A model generated the notes under the pieces. The model was given only the letters and a program-made list of their open reading frames with translations, made no database searches and had not been told where the DNA came from. Source: Phragmitibacter sp965284365 (lineage in GTDB: Bacteria > Verrucomicrobiota > Verrucomicrobiia > Verrucomicrobiales > Verrucomicrobiaceae). Taken from it: a stretch of 64,000 bases of DNA. Positions 8,680 through 17,412 of this stretch are shown here, one piece after another. The position numbers were made by a program, and so were the translations under genes. How positions within the stretch are numbered: position 1 is the stretch's first letter; each line of letters begins with the position of its first letter. The stretch covers positions 2,356,001-2,420,000 of the forward strand of contig OZ260079.1 of NCBI GenBank assembly GCA_965284365.1, in the 5' to 3' direction.

Positions 8680-9249
8680 CTAAGCCACCAACTCCGCGGC
8701 AGGATAACGGTGCAATTCCGCTTCCATGTGAATGTGCCGTCTGCCGTGCAATTCTTGCTCACCCAGCGGCGTCCAATGAAGGCGCTGAAAGAAGCGCGCA
8801 TTCTGCTCCTGCACATTGGCGAGGAACCGGTCGCACCCAATGGCATTGGCGGTGGACACCGCTTTATAGATGAGTCCCGCACCCAGGGCCCCGAAGCCTT
8901 TATACACCGGCTGATGATTTCGGATGCTCACGCCCGGACTCAATTGCGTGAGACGGCGAAACTCAGTCGAAACACAAAGCCGGCTCCCATACCAAAGGCG
9001 CGGCTCGCGTTCATCGATGCGCACCGCTCCCACCACTTCATCCACCATGCCCGCGACCAGTACCGCACAGATGATGGGGATGGCATCGTCATCAATGGCA
9101 TCGCGGTCGTCCCCATCGTGGAAGACTTGTTGCTCCTCGCAAAAGACATCCTGTCGCAACTTCCAGTAGCCGCGCATCTCGTCGGCGGTACTGGCAATTT
9201 TAAAGACGAAGTCACGGGGCTTGTAGTCAGCGTAAGTTTCAAAAAGCAT
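8680..9249 (-). CDS. GNAT N-acetyltransferase, MSMEG_0567/Sll0786 family (Nit1C cluster)
   Basis: A 189-residue GNAT-fold protein. Features include Y-W-K-L-R-Q-D-V-F-C-E-E-Q (28-40), the V-V-G-A-V-R-I-D strand, R-L-C-V near the acetyl-CoA site, and a C-terminal F-Q-R-L-H-W-T-P-L-G segment typical of this family. It is the NitE-type member of Nit1C clusters. The acetyl acceptor is unknown; co-occurrence with a radical SAM enzyme and a flavoprotein suggests processing of a small molecule. It starts 45 nt after the flavoprotein stop. Confidence 0.88.
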   Translation of the reverse strand: MLFETYADYKPRDFVFKIASTADEMRGYWKLRQDVFCEEQQVFHDGDDRDAIDDDAIPIICAVLVAGMVDEVVGAVRIDEREPRLWYGSRLCVSTEFRRLTQLSPGVSIRNHQPVYKGFGALGAGLIYKAVSTANAIGCDRFLANVQEQNARFFQRLHWTPLGEQELHGRRHIHMEAELHRYPAAELVA

Positions 9250-9294
9250 GGTCGGTGATTACCTTTGAAGTTCGATTCTCGAGTCAATTTGCCA

Positions 9295-10617
9295 TCAGGA
9301 GCCGAGTGCCAGTTCGTTGAGCACCCGGTGCGTCGTCTGAGCCGTCGCGCTATGACGCGCCTCGACCTGATCCGCCAGAAATTCGGCATCCTGCGCCACA
9401 CCGGAGAATCGGCCCGATCCCCAGGTGTAAAGCCAGGGCAGGCCCAGGAAGTAGATGCCTGGCGTCGTCGTTACACCCCGCTGATGACTCGGATACCCTT
9501 TGCCGTCAAAAATCGGCAATTCAATCCAACTGTAATCCGTCTTAAATCCCATGCTCCAGATCACCGTGGTGATGCCAGAAGCCACGAGATCGATATGCCC
9601 CGGTTCTTCTTCCGGTTTCCAAAGCGGTGTGTAACGCGGCTCCGTTGGTGCCGAGATATTGTTAGCCGCGATGAACTTGTCGATCGTGTCCTTGATGCTC
9701 TCCGCGACCTTGTCCGCGTTGTCCAGGTTCGCCGCCAGATCCGGCGCGCACGTGATGACGCCGTTCTTCAATTCCTGCAGTCGGCCATAAAGCTTCATGC
9801 CTTCCGTCGCGAATTTCCGCAGATCGATATCTCGGCCTCCATCGCGTCCCGTCACATAGTGGTTAGCTTTTGCGCGGACACGTTCCTTGAGCGGATGCTC
9901 ATGCACCGGCTTGTTGTAGTAACCCATGTCATGGAGCCAATCGACCACATCGCGTCCCCGGTAGCGCCGGGCCGTGCGCGGAGCACCACCCACGCATAAA
10001 TGTACCTCACGGCCCGCCAGATGGAGATCCTCCGCGATCTGGCAACCAGACTGCCCTGAGCCCACCACCAGTACCGCGCCGGGCGGCAGGTCATTCGGAT
10101 TTTTATAGTCCGAGGAGTGCATCTGGTGAATGCCCTCCGGCATGCGTTCCGCCATGCGCGGAATCGTGGAGATCTGATACCCACCCGTCGCCACAATGAC
10201 CTGGTCTGCCGTGAAGTCGCCCATGGAAGTGCTCACACTGAACGAGCCATTCTCATGCCGACGCAGCCGGGAAACGGTCACGCCCTCATGCAACGGGGGA
10301 TTGAAGGACTTCGCGTAAGCTTCAATGTAGGCCACGATCTCGTCCTTCTTCATGAAGCCATCGGGATCGCCCCCGGGGTAGTCAAAGCCGGGCAGCTTGC
10401 ATTGCCAGTTCGGTGTCACCAGGCAGAAGGTGTCCCAGCGCTGCGACCGCCAGGCTTCGCCCATGCGGGATTTTTCAAAGACCAGATGGTCGATGCCACG
10501 CGCCTTCAGGCAGTAGCTCATGGAAAGCCCCGCCTGTCCGCCGCCGACGATGATGGCGGGATAGTGGCTCTTCAGGGGCGGCGTCCCCGCGCCGGGGACA
10601 GGGGTCAGATCGTCCAT
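9295..10617 (-). CDS. FAD-dependent oxidoreductase, MSMEG_0569 family (Nit1C cluster)
   Basis: A 440-residue flavoprotein monooxygenase-like enzyme. The frame extends upstream to a TTG at 10662 (overlapping the previous stop) and an ATG at 10650. The ATG at 10617 was chosen because GGAG lies about 9 nt before it, while neither upstream candidate has a Shine-Dalgarno. The FAD dinucleotide motif I-I-V-G-G-G-Q-A-G-L-S occurs near residue 25, and a second Rossmann motif V-V-G-S-G-Q-S-G in the middle binds NAD(P)H. The A-T-G-G-Y pattern is typical of Baeyer-Villiger/YUCCA-like flavoproteins. In Nit1C clusters (NitH) the enzyme accompanies cyanide growth in Pseudomonas, but its substrate is not known. 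Confidence 0.88.
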   Translation of the reverse strand: MDDLTPVPGAGTPPLKSHYPAIIVGGGQAGLSMSYCLKARGIDHLVFEKSRMGEAWRSQRWDTFCLVTPNWQCKLPGFDYPGGDPDGFMKKDEIVAYIEAYAKSFNPPLHEGVTVSRLRRHENGSFSVSTSMGDFTADQVIVATGGYQISTIPRMAERMPEGIHQMHSSDYKNPNDLPPGAVLVVGSGQSGCQIAEDLHLAGREVHLCVGGAPRTARRYRGRDVVDWLHDMGYYNKPVHEHPLKERVRAKANHYVTGRDGGRDIDLRKFATEGMKLYGRLQELKNGVITCAPDLAANLDNADKVAESIKDTIDKFIAANNISAPTEPRYTPLWKPEEEPGHIDLVASGITTVIWSMGFKTDYSWIELPIFDGKGYPSHQRGVTTTPGIYFLGLPWLYTWGSGRFSGVAQDAEFLADQVEARHSATAQTTHRVLNELALGS

Positions 10618-10658
10618 AATGTTTTTCTCCAAAGGGGTGAAAGGATTCATGACGTGAT

Positions 10659-10934
10659 TCAAATATTCAGGATGCGCACCTTGCCGTCCGCAGGTTGGGA
10701 CCGGGCGAAAAACTCAATTTCCGCGACCTGGGCGGAGGCCGAGGTACAGTAAAAACCGAACTTCGCTCGCACCCGTTCCGAAGCCTCCGTCAGAGCCTCG
10801 CGGCTGCGATTCACAAAGTCAGACATGAGGAATTCATCACCGATTTTGAAATAGTCCCGGATGACCGTGGATGGAGAGTAACAGCGTTTCTTTTCGCCGT
10901 TCGGGAGTTCAATGGTGAAGATGACTTCGGGCAT
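10659..10934 (-). CDS. small MSMEG_0570-family nitrogen starvation response protein (Nit1C cluster)
   Basis: A 91-residue acidic/basic protein beginning M-P-E-V-I-F-T-I-E-L-P-N-G and containing C-Y-S-P-S-T-V-I-R-D-Y-F and S-R-E-A-L-T-E-A-S-E-R-V-R. It matches the MSMEG_0570/Sll0783-neighbour family found in Nit1C operons (NitG type). No catalytic motif is recognisable. It lies between the radical SAM gene (37 nt upstream) and the flavoprotein gene. Function is unknown; homologues have been called nitrogen-starvation response proteins because of expression behaviour in cyanobacteria. Confidence 0.85.
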   Translation of the reverse strand: MPEVIFTIELPNGEKKRCYSPSTVIRDYFKIGDEFLMSDFVNRSREALTEASERVRAKFGFYCTSASAQVAEIEFFARSQPADGKVRILNI

Positions 10935-10971
10935 GAGAGTGGGGGGAATGACTTGTCAGCTGAGGGAAACC

Positions 10972-12108
10972 TCAGACGCACACCGATTTCTTCTCAAAGG
11001 TGGAGAGGCTGGAACACGCCGCGCATTTGGCGCAGCCCGCTTTGACTGTGTCGGAGGTCATCCCTGCGTCGCTCAGCATCTTGCCGAGCGGCTCCAGAAT
11101 GCTCCGCATGAAGTCGGCATCCGGTGGCTGCAAACCTTCCAGTTGCGTGCCGCCAATCGGCACAAACGGCACCACAAACGGATACACGCCCAAGGCGATC
11201 AGCTGACGGCAGCCAAACAGCAGCCCTTCCACGGTATCGCCCAGACCAGCCAGCAGATAGGTACTTACCTGACCACGGCCAAAAACAGCCACGGCGGCGG
11301 CGAAAGCTTCCATATAAAACGCCACGGGCACCTGGGCTTTCCCCGGCATGATGCGCGCTCGAATCTCCTCATCCCACGCCTCCAGATGCATGCCCAGCGT
11401 ATCCACACCCGCTTCATGCAGGCGCCGAAACCACCGGAAGTCTGCGGGCGGTTCGCACTGGGCTTGGATGAGTAATCCCGTGCGCTCCTTGATGGCTGCG
11501 GCTACTTCCACCAGCACCGCCGCGCCACGGTCATCCGTAGCAGGTGTGCCCGTGGTGAGCACTACTTGTTCAATGCCGTCCAACTGCTTGGCCACCGCCG
11601 CCACTTCGGCGAGTTGCTCAGGAGATTTCCGCGCAATAGTCCGCCCGGCTTTCAGGGACTCACCAATGGCGCAGAACTGGCACTTCGTATTGCTGTTCCC
11701 ATACCGGATGCAGGTTTGCAGCACGGTTGTTGCCAGTACATTGTTGGAGTGAAGCTGGGCGATCTTCCAATACGGAATACCATCCAGCGTGGACATGCCA
11801 TAGAAGCGTGGCTGTGGCGGAAATTGCAGTGGTGTCTCCGGCACGCCATCGCGGTAGAGCATGGATCGCCCCACGGCGTCTGGGGCATCCGCCGTGAAAG
11901 GCGAATGCTGCACGGGCCGCGTATGCACCGGCACCATGAGCGTCGTGCCCATGACCGTCACAGCTTTGTGATCACTGGGACCAGCACCACCCCGCCGGCT
12001 CGCGGCAGATTGGCTCTCGTCCGTGATGCGCAGCCCGAGCGACTGCAACTCAGACGCCAGCAGTTGCTTTTTCGTCAGCAGGGATGTTTGGAAGACACTC
12101 GCTATCAT
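10972..12108 (-). CDS. radical SAM protein, MSMEG_0568 family (Nit1C cluster)
   Basis: A 378-residue protein whose iron-sulfur cysteines read C-I-R-Y-G-N-S-N-T-K-C-Q-F-C, that is C-x9-C-x2-C rather than the common C-x3-C-x2-C. Further segments fit a radical SAM barrel of the biotin-synthase-like type: V-V-L-T-T-G-T-P-A-T-D-D, Q-C-E-P-P, L-G-M-H-L-E, S-T-Y-L-L-A-G-L-G. A C-terminal C-A-K-C-A-A-C cluster may hold an auxiliary cluster. The family is the NitD type of Nit1C clusters; its reaction is unknown. The start overlaps the nitrilase 3' end by 59 nt, indicating translational coupling, although a shorter start cannot be excluded. Confidence 0.88.
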   Translation of the reverse strand: MIASVFQTSLLTKKQLLASELQSLGLRITDESQSAASRRGGAGPSDHKAVTVMGTTLMVPVHTRPVQHSPFTADAPDAVGRSMLYRDGVPETPLQFPPQPRFYGMSTLDGIPYWKIAQLHSNNVLATTVLQTCIRYGNSNTKCQFCAIGESLKAGRTIARKSPEQLAEVAAVAKQLDGIEQVVLTTGTPATDDRGAAVLVEVAAAIKERTGLLIQAQCEPPADFRWFRRLHEAGVDTLGMHLEAWDEEIRARIMPGKAQVPVAFYMEAFAAAVAVFGRGQVSTYLLAGLGDTVEGLLFGCRQLIALGVYPFVVPFVPIGGTQLEGLQPPDADFMRSILEPLGKMLSDAGMTSDTVKAGCAKCAACSSLSTFEKKSVCV

Positions 12109-13063
12109 GACTGGTATTGAAGAGGGTGAGTGGCGGGCTTTCCTCCAGATCGGTCTGGCGGTAAGCCGTTTGCTGAATGTTCAGCGAGAGCAGTTCCGGC
12201 CGTGAGTAGTGGCCCACGGAGTCCATCATGCGTTTGCGTTTGGTGATAAGGGCGAAGTCCAGGTCCGCGATGGCCATGCCTTCACCTTGCGTGATGGGTT
12301 CACAGAGCGGCACACCTTCTGGCGAGATGATCGCCGTGTAGCAGCCACCTCGTAACGACCTCTGCATTTTAGGGTCGCCGGAGATCCGGGTGATTTGTTC
12401 ATCCGTGAGCCAGCCCGTGGCATTCACCACGAAGCAGCCCGACTCCAGCGCATGATGCCGGATGGTCACCTCCATCTGATCCGCGAAGATCTGGCCCACC
12501 ATGGAGCCAGGGAACTGCGCACAGTGGATTTGCTCATGCTGCGCCATCAGGGAGAAGCGGGCGAGGGGATTATAGTGTTCCCAACAGGCGAGTGCGCCTA
12601 TCCGGCCCACCCGCGTATTGACCACTTTCAGTCCAGAGCCATCACCCTGTCCCCAGATCATCCGCTCGTGATAGGTGGGCGTAATCTTCCGGCGCTTCAG
12701 GGCCAGGGTCCCATCCGCATCAAAGACGAGCTGCGTGTTGTAGAGCGAGCCGTGGTCGCGCTCATTCACACCCACCACCAGCACCATGCCATGGTGCCGG
12801 GCTTGCTGAGACAGCACGTCTGGCACCCAGCCGGGCACCTCAACGGCATTCTCATAAAGCCGCAGATGTTCCTTCCCCTGCAACACCGGTGGCTCCACGA
12901 AGGAGAAATACGGGTAGTAGGGAACGAACGTCTCCGGGAAGACCGCCAGTTCGACGCCGCGCGCAGCGGCGTCCGCGATGGCGCGGCAGACTCGGTCTAC
13001 CGTGCCTTCGCAACTGGTCAGGTCTGGGGCGATTTGCACCGCCGCCGCTCGAATCGTGGACAT
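12050..13063 (-). CDS. nitC: Nit1C nitrilase (Nit6803 type)
   Basis: A 337-residue carbon-nitrogen hydrolase with the full nitrilase triad: Glu44 in V-F-P-E-T-F, Lys126 in K-R-R-K-I-T-P-T-Y-H-E-R and Cys160 in A-L-A-C-W-E-H-Y-N-P. The C-W-E-H-Y-N-P context is that of true aliphatic nitrilases rather than amidases. Length and neighbours match the Nit6803/NitC group. In Pseudomonas fluorescens and others the Nit1C nitrilase is induced by cyanide and needed for growth on it, so nitrile or cyanide-adduct hydrolysis releasing ammonia is the likely role. It starts 13 nt after the upstream nitB-like stop. Confidence 0.93.
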   Translation of the reverse strand: MSTIRAAAVQIAPDLTSCEGTVDRVCRAIADAAARGVELAVFPETFVPYYPYFSFVEPPVLQGKEHLRLYENAVEVPGWVPDVLSQQARHHGMVLVVGVNERDHGSLYNTQLVFDADGTLALKRRKITPTYHERMIWGQGDGSGLKVVNTRVGRIGALACWEHYNPLARFSLMAQHEQIHCAQFPGSMVGQIFADQMEVTIRHHALESGCFVVNATGWLTDEQITRISGDPKMQRSLRGGCYTAIISPEGVPLCEPITQGEGMAIADLDFALITKRKRMMDSVGHYSRPELLSLNIQQTAYRQTDLEESPPLTLFNTSHDSECLPNIPADEKATAGV

Positions 13064-13076
13064 GATCCGGAGAGGA

Positions 13077-13559
13077 TTAGAGGTTCCACGAATGCATCAT
13101 CACCGCACCGGCGCGCTGATACGTGAGGATGCAATCCAGCACATCCAGCGGGTTGATCGGGATGATCCCGGGGATGAAGGCCTTCTCCGTCTGGCCGTAG
13201 AGGGCCTGGGTGGAGAAGCGGCAGGCGTAGATTTTTCCGCCTTCCGCCATGAAGGTTTCAAAGCGCTTGTTCACCAAAAGGTGACCGGGGAACGCTTCAT
13301 CACCCAGAGTAGGGAACCCACGCTGGAAACCGAGCGTCACGCCCGGTCCATAGAGCAGGATGGCAGTGTCGTAACCTTTGCGGAGCAGCCGCGTGGCATT
13401 GAGCGTATTCACGAGGCCGATGGAGCCTTCGAAAGCGACACCGTGAAAGGTCACGAGCGCTTTTTCGCCGGGATTGGCTTTGATGTCTTCGAAGACCTTT
13501 TCTTCGTAGTCGACGAGTACATCACCGTTCTTGTAAGCAGGGATCTTGACTTCAGGCAT
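13077..13559 (-). CDS. nitB: MSMEG_0572/Sll0783-family protein, first gene of the Nit1C run
   Basis: A 160-residue protein starting M-P-E-V-K-I-P-A-Y-K-N-G-D-V-L-V-D-Y, the conserved family N-terminus; the open frame extends 52 codons upstream but that part looks non-coding. The remainder (A-L-V-T-F-H-G-V-A-F-E-G-S, Y-G-P-G-V-T-L-G) resembles a DsrE-like fold. Homologues head Nit1C operons (NitB) and are strongly raised in cyanide-grown cells, but the biochemical role is unknown. The gene leads the minus-strand run 13559-3785; its promoter should lie in the 13560-14127 gap. Confidence 0.85.
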   Translation of the reverse strand: MPEVKIPAYKNGDVLVDYEEKVFEDIKANPGEKALVTFHGVAFEGSIGLVNTLNATRLLRKGYDTAILLYGPGVTLGFQRGFPTLGDEAFPGHLLVNKRFETFMAEGGKIYACRFSTQALYGQTEKAFIPGIIPINPLDVLDCILTYQRAGAVMMHSWNL

Positions 13560-14127
13560 GGCAACAGATGGTTTTAATGTTTGATGACTTCCAGGCGCGC
13601 CCACGGAAGTGAGCGACATGTCTGGAATCAGCAGCCGCGGTGCCATGCCAAAGGGCGACCTCTTTTCCTGCCTCGGTGATTCGTGCACATCGTTGCACGC
13701 CCGAATTGTCAGCATTTATGGCCAGTCAAAAATCGCGGCATTAAAATGCGCACACCACTCCGCTACCCAAACTTCGCACCTCCCACCATTGGTTCTATTC
13801 GTCCTATTAGACCTATATCTCTTTCACCCCGCCGCGTGATTACTCGAAGTAGGGCATTCGCTCCAACCGCCCCCGGCACCCATTGCCGCTTACCAATCCT
13901 CTGGCATCTTCGACTCGTGTCTATCCGCCCAGATCACCTCTTGCCCAGCCTTCCCAGCCCCCCCAAACAAACTCTCTCATCGCCATTCCGTACTACATAG
14001 TACGCTATTTCGCATATTGCTGCACGCCTCAGCGGCACTACGCGCTTTATTGCGCCAGTACAAACACGGTTTCGCACTTGCCCCCCTTTTTTCAGCGCGT
14101 TGCCGCTACCATCAGATACCCAAAAGT
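13560..14127. other. 568-bp non-coding region upstream of the Nit1C run
   Basis: No convincing gene is seen; the short frames here are C/T-rich and lack motifs. It must hold the promoter for nitB and the genes after it, and the 3' end of the PPK2 gene abuts it. On the minus strand a TTGACT -35-like hexamer (complement at 13724-13729) sits about 165 bp before the nitB start, without a convincing -10. A 14-bp near-perfect dyad, GTACTA-CA-TAGTAC, lies at 13990-14003 in an AT-richer patch and could be an operator. No sigma-54 GG-N10-GC pair was found, unlike what might be expected for NitA-controlled clusters. Confidence 0.4.
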
Positions 14128-15021
14128 TCAGTCCTTAGTCTTACGACTAAGCACCGTCCGGCAATGCTCCAACGCCTCCCGCTGGGCGTGATTGATCGTC
14201 GGCCAGTCAGGCTTGAGTGCTTTGATCTCCTCCCGCAGAATCATCGCCGTGAGAAGGCGCATGTTCCGCTTGTCATCCGCAGGGATCACATACCACGGCG
14301 CAGCATCAGTGGCGGTTCGATGAATAGTCTCTTCATAGGCCTTCATGTAGTCGTCCCAGTGCTCCCGCTCCGCCAGATCACCCTCTTCAAACTTCCAGTT
14401 CTTCGCCGGTTCCTCAATGCGCGCTAAGAGGCGCTTGCGCTGCTCTTCCTTTGAAACGTTGAGGAAAAACTTGATCACCTTCGTGCCGTTGTGGCCCAGA
14501 TGTTTTTCAAGGTCGCAAATGCTCTCGTGCCGTTGCTTAAAGAGCTTGTCCAGGTTCTTGGTCAGATCCTCTGGCAGTCGCTGCCGCTGCAAGATGATCT
14601 CTGGGTGAATCTTGCAAACGAGTACCTCTTCGTAGTAGCTGCGGTTGTGGACGCCGATCTTCCCGCGAGGCGGCAGCGCCACCAGACTGCGCCAGAGGAA
14701 GTCGTGATCGAGTTCGAGGCTCGTGGGAGCCTTGAAGGAATGCACCTCGACGCCCTGGGGATCTATACCGCAGAAGACATGCTCAATCGTGCTGTCCTTC
14801 CCTGCGGCATCCATGGCCTGGAAAATGGCGAGAACCGAATGCCGACTTTGCGCATAGAGCTGGCCTTGCAGTTCATGAATATCGTCGCGCAAAGCGCCAA
14901 GCTTTTGCTGATAGTCCGGCTTGTCGGCATACAGCTTCGCTACGCGCGTGGGAAGCTTGCTCAGTTTCGTCGTGTGTTTCTGGGGAAACCGGTACTGTTT
15001 CAGATTGATCGCTTTGGACAT
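14128..15021 (-). CDS. polyphosphate kinase 2 family protein (PPK2)
   Basis: A 297-residue protein starting at M-S-K-A-I-N-L-K-Q-Y, 19 codons inside the longest frame. The Walker A-like loop A-M-D-A-A-G-K-D-S-T is at 69-78, the lid segment N-R-S-Y-Y-E-E-V-L at about 126-134, and the C-terminal domain has W-K-F-E-E-G-D-L-A-E-R and H-W-D-D-Y. The length fits the single-domain PPK2 group that moves phosphate between polyphosphate and nucleoside mono- or diphosphates; class I to III cannot be assigned by eye. It is divergent from the DUF1549 gene. Confidence 0.92.
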   Translation of the reverse strand: MSKAINLKQYRFPQKHTTKLSKLPTRVAKLYADKPDYQQKLGALRDDIHELQGQLYAQSRHSVLAIFQAMDAAGKDSTIEHVFCGIDPQGVEVHSFKAPTSLELDHDFLWRSLVALPPRGKIGVHNRSYYEEVLVCKIHPEIILQRQRLPEDLTKNLDKLFKQRHESICDLEKHLGHNGTKVIKFFLNVSKEEQRKRLLARIEEPAKNWKFEEGDLAEREHWDDYMKAYEETIHRTATDAAPWYVIPADDKRNMRLLTAMILREEIKALKPDWPTINHAQREALEHCRTVLSRKTKD

Positions 15022-15205
15022 GGGAAAAGGAATGGGTGCTGAGCTTCCATGATAAGGAGCGCGCAGGCAAGAAGACACGACGCCTCAGAGAAATCGGACG
15101 AGAATACGAAACCCGGAATCCAAAGAGGGGTTGGATGCGTCATACAGTTTGATGAAAGGCCCGGGGTTGCCCTTCGTTTCTGCTGCCAACCGCACCTTCC
15201 GCGCC

Positions 15206-17383
15206 ATGAAGCCGTCCCACCTTTTTCTTATTATCGGTCTAGGCCTCTGTGCCCCGGGAACGCTGAGCGCGCAAAACGCTCCAGTTCCTACCTCACCCAC
15301 CACCACTGCTCCGGATGCCAAAGCCGTTTTCCGCATCTGGCACGACACCCAGGGCCGACCTCTGGAGGCGACTTTCCGGGGCCTTGAGAACGGGAACGTC
15401 TTCCTGCAAACCAAGAATGGCTATGTTCATCGCCTCCCTCTGGAGCGTTTGTCTGCAGACGACCAGGTGGCGGCCCAGACACTAAAGCCCGAGGGACTCG
15501 GCATCCCTCTGGATCCCAACCTCGCCCAGGCGGCTGCCAAGATTGACGAGATCGTCGGACTTGGGCTCAAGGTGAAAAACGTGGCGCCCAATGCTCTGGC
15601 CAGCGACGAGCAGTTCGTTCGCCGGGTTTATCTCGATCTGGCAGGACGCATCCCGACGCGTGAAGAAACCATGGCGTTTCTCTCCGACACCAGTTCATCC
15701 AAACGCGCCAAAGTCATCGACAAGCTCGTCAACGGCGAAGGCTTCAGCTCCCGCATGTTCAACTACTTCGCCGACATGCTCCGCATGACGGATGACGCGC
15801 AGAAGTCGAAATTCTTTACTTACGAAGAGTGGTTCAAAGGTCAGCTCGTCAAGAACCGTCCGTGGAACGAGATCGTCCATGAGATGATGGTGGCAGACGG
15901 GAAGCTCCTGGATAACGGAGCCACGGGTTACCTTCTCCGCGACCGGGGCATGCGGCTGGACAATCTCTCGCTGACGCTGAGCACTTTCATCGGGGCTAAC
16001 GTTGCCTGTGCTCAATGCCATGATCACCCCTTCGCGGATTGGACGCAGCGCCAGTTTTATGAAATGGCTGCGTTCTTTGGAGCGACCGAGACCTACGGCG
16101 GTAAAGGCCCGCAAGGGCCGATGATGGGGAAGGGTTTGCTCCGTGGTCTCCGGGAAGAACTCTCCCAGCGGGATTTTCAGGTGGCAATTCGTCTAACCCG
16201 GGCAAATGGACTCGCGGTCGAGGATGCGGCCCAAAGCGATCTGACCTTCCCGGACGACTACAAATACAAGGATGCCAAACCCGGTGATCCTGTGGCGCCG
16301 AAACTCATTGCATGGACCAAGGAAGATGTTCGCAGCCGCCCCTACCAGGAAGCGGAAGCCGCGCTCAAGCAGAAGCGCAGCGAACCGGAAATGCGGGAGA
16401 CCTTTGCCAAGTGGATGACCAGTCCGCAGAACCCCCGCTTTGCCATGACGATCGCCAACCGCCTCTGGAAGGTGGCCTTTGGCGTGGCGGTCAAAGAGCC
16501 TGTGACGGATCTTGATGATCCTGGGCATTCCAACAATCCCATGCTGCTGAATCATCTGGCGAGTGAGATGGTGCGGCTGAAATTCGACATCCGCGCTTAC
16601 ATGCGCTTGCTCTGCAACACGCAGACTTATCAGCGGGAAGCCGTGACGACGGAGATCACCCTTGGTGACCCCTATTATTTCCCGGGCCCCGTATTGCGCC
16701 GGATGACGGCGGAGCAGGCCTGGGATTCCTGTGTGACTTTGGCCATCGGGGAAAAAGTGGATGGTTATAAACTGAAGCGTGCGGATCAGTATGTATCCCT
16801 GATCAGCCTGCCGAGCGACCTGACACAAGAGAGCTTCAAGGCCAAGGTCACGGCATTGAGTCAGGATCGCCAGGCGCTCACAGCAGCTTTGGGAAATGGG
16901 AATGCGGGAGGGGGCAAGCCGGGCAAAGGAAAGAAGGCTCGCCGCATGATGATGCAGCAGGAAAGCTCCAATGAGGACGGCAACTTTGCTCAGCCAGAGA
17001 TGCTGGAGGGCCTGGTCTTGGCGAGAGCTAGCGAATTGCGCCAACCCGAGCGGGAGCAACACTTTCTTCGAATGTTCGGCCAAAGCGACCGCCAGATTGC
17101 TGACAGCAACAGCGATGAGGGCAGCATCCCGCAGGTACTCATGCTCATGAATGGCGAAGCGCAGCACGTTTTGCGCAATCCACGCTCGCTGGTCTTTGCC
17201 ACTGCCACAGGTCAAGCCAATGGGGATGAGGCCAAGATTGAGTCACTGTATTACAGTTTCTTCAGCCGCCCTCCCAACACCCAGGAGATGGCCGACGCCA
17301 AGGCAGGTCTGGCCAGCGGGCTCACCATCGGAGATCTGACGTGGGTTTTGTTCAACTCCCGTGAGTTCGTCTTTGTACAATAA
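15206..17383 (+). CDS. DUF1549/DUF1553 (PSCyt2-PSD1) exported protein with SHD1 domain
   Basis: A 725-residue protein starting with signal peptide M-K-P-S-H-L-F-L-I-I-G-L-G-L; the 25 upstream codons are rejected. An SHD1-like domain (F-R-I-W-H-D-T-Q-G-R-P-L-E-A-T-F-R) follows at about 40-90. Then comes DUF1549 (D-E-Q-F-V-R-R-V-Y-L-D-L-A-G-R-I-P) with a C-A-Q-C-H-D-H-P-F motif near residue 268, and DUF1553 (N-P-R-F-A-M-T-I-A-N-R-L-W) in the second half. The CxxCH resembles a haem c site, but the family function is unproven. Such proteins are abundant in Planctomycetes and Verrucomicrobia and nearly always precede a DUF1501 gene, as here (29 nt away). Confidence 0.9.
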   Translation: MKPSHLFLIIGLGLCAPGTLSAQNAPVPTSPTTTAPDAKAVFRIWHDTQGRPLEATFRGLENGNVFLQTKNGYVHRLPLERLSADDQVAAQTLKPEGLGIPLDPNLAQAAAKIDEIVGLGLKVKNVAPNALASDEQFVRRVYLDLAGRIPTREETMAFLSDTSSSKRAKVIDKLVNGEGFSSRMFNYFADMLRMTDDAQKSKFFTYEEWFKGQLVKNRPWNEIVHEMMVADGKLLDNGATGYLLRDRGMRLDNLSLTLSTFIGANVACAQCHDHPFADWTQRQFYEMAAFFGATETYGGKGPQGPMMGKGLLRGLREELSQRDFQVAIRLTRANGLAVEDAAQSDLTFPDDYKYKDAKPGDPVAPKLIAWTKEDVRSRPYQEAEAALKQKRSEPEMRETFAKWMTSPQNPRFAMTIANRLWKVAFGVAVKEPVTDLDDPGHSNNPMLLNHLASEMVRLKFDIRAYMRLLCNTQTYQREAVTTEITLGDPYYFPGPVLRRMTAEQAWDSCVTLAIGEKVDGYKLKRADQYVSLISLPSDLTQESFKAKVTALSQDRQALTAALGNGNAGGGKPGKGKKARRMMMQQESSNEDGNFAQPEMLEGLVLARASELRQPEREQHFLRMFGQSDRQIADSNSDEGSIPQVLMLMNGEAQHVLRNPRSLVFATATGQANGDEAKIESLYYSFFSRPPNTQEMADAKAGLASGLTIGDLTWVLFNSREFVFVQ

Positions 17384-17412
17384 GACATCGGCCCGTCTCA
17401 CCCCAGAATGCC

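Noticed and set aside
9265..9999. 244-residue plus-strand frame
   Set aside because: Antisense to the flavoprotein with FAD and NAD(P)H motifs.
16193..17215. 340-residue minus-strand frame
   Set aside because: Antisense to the PSCyt2/PSD1 gene, which has conserved family segments.
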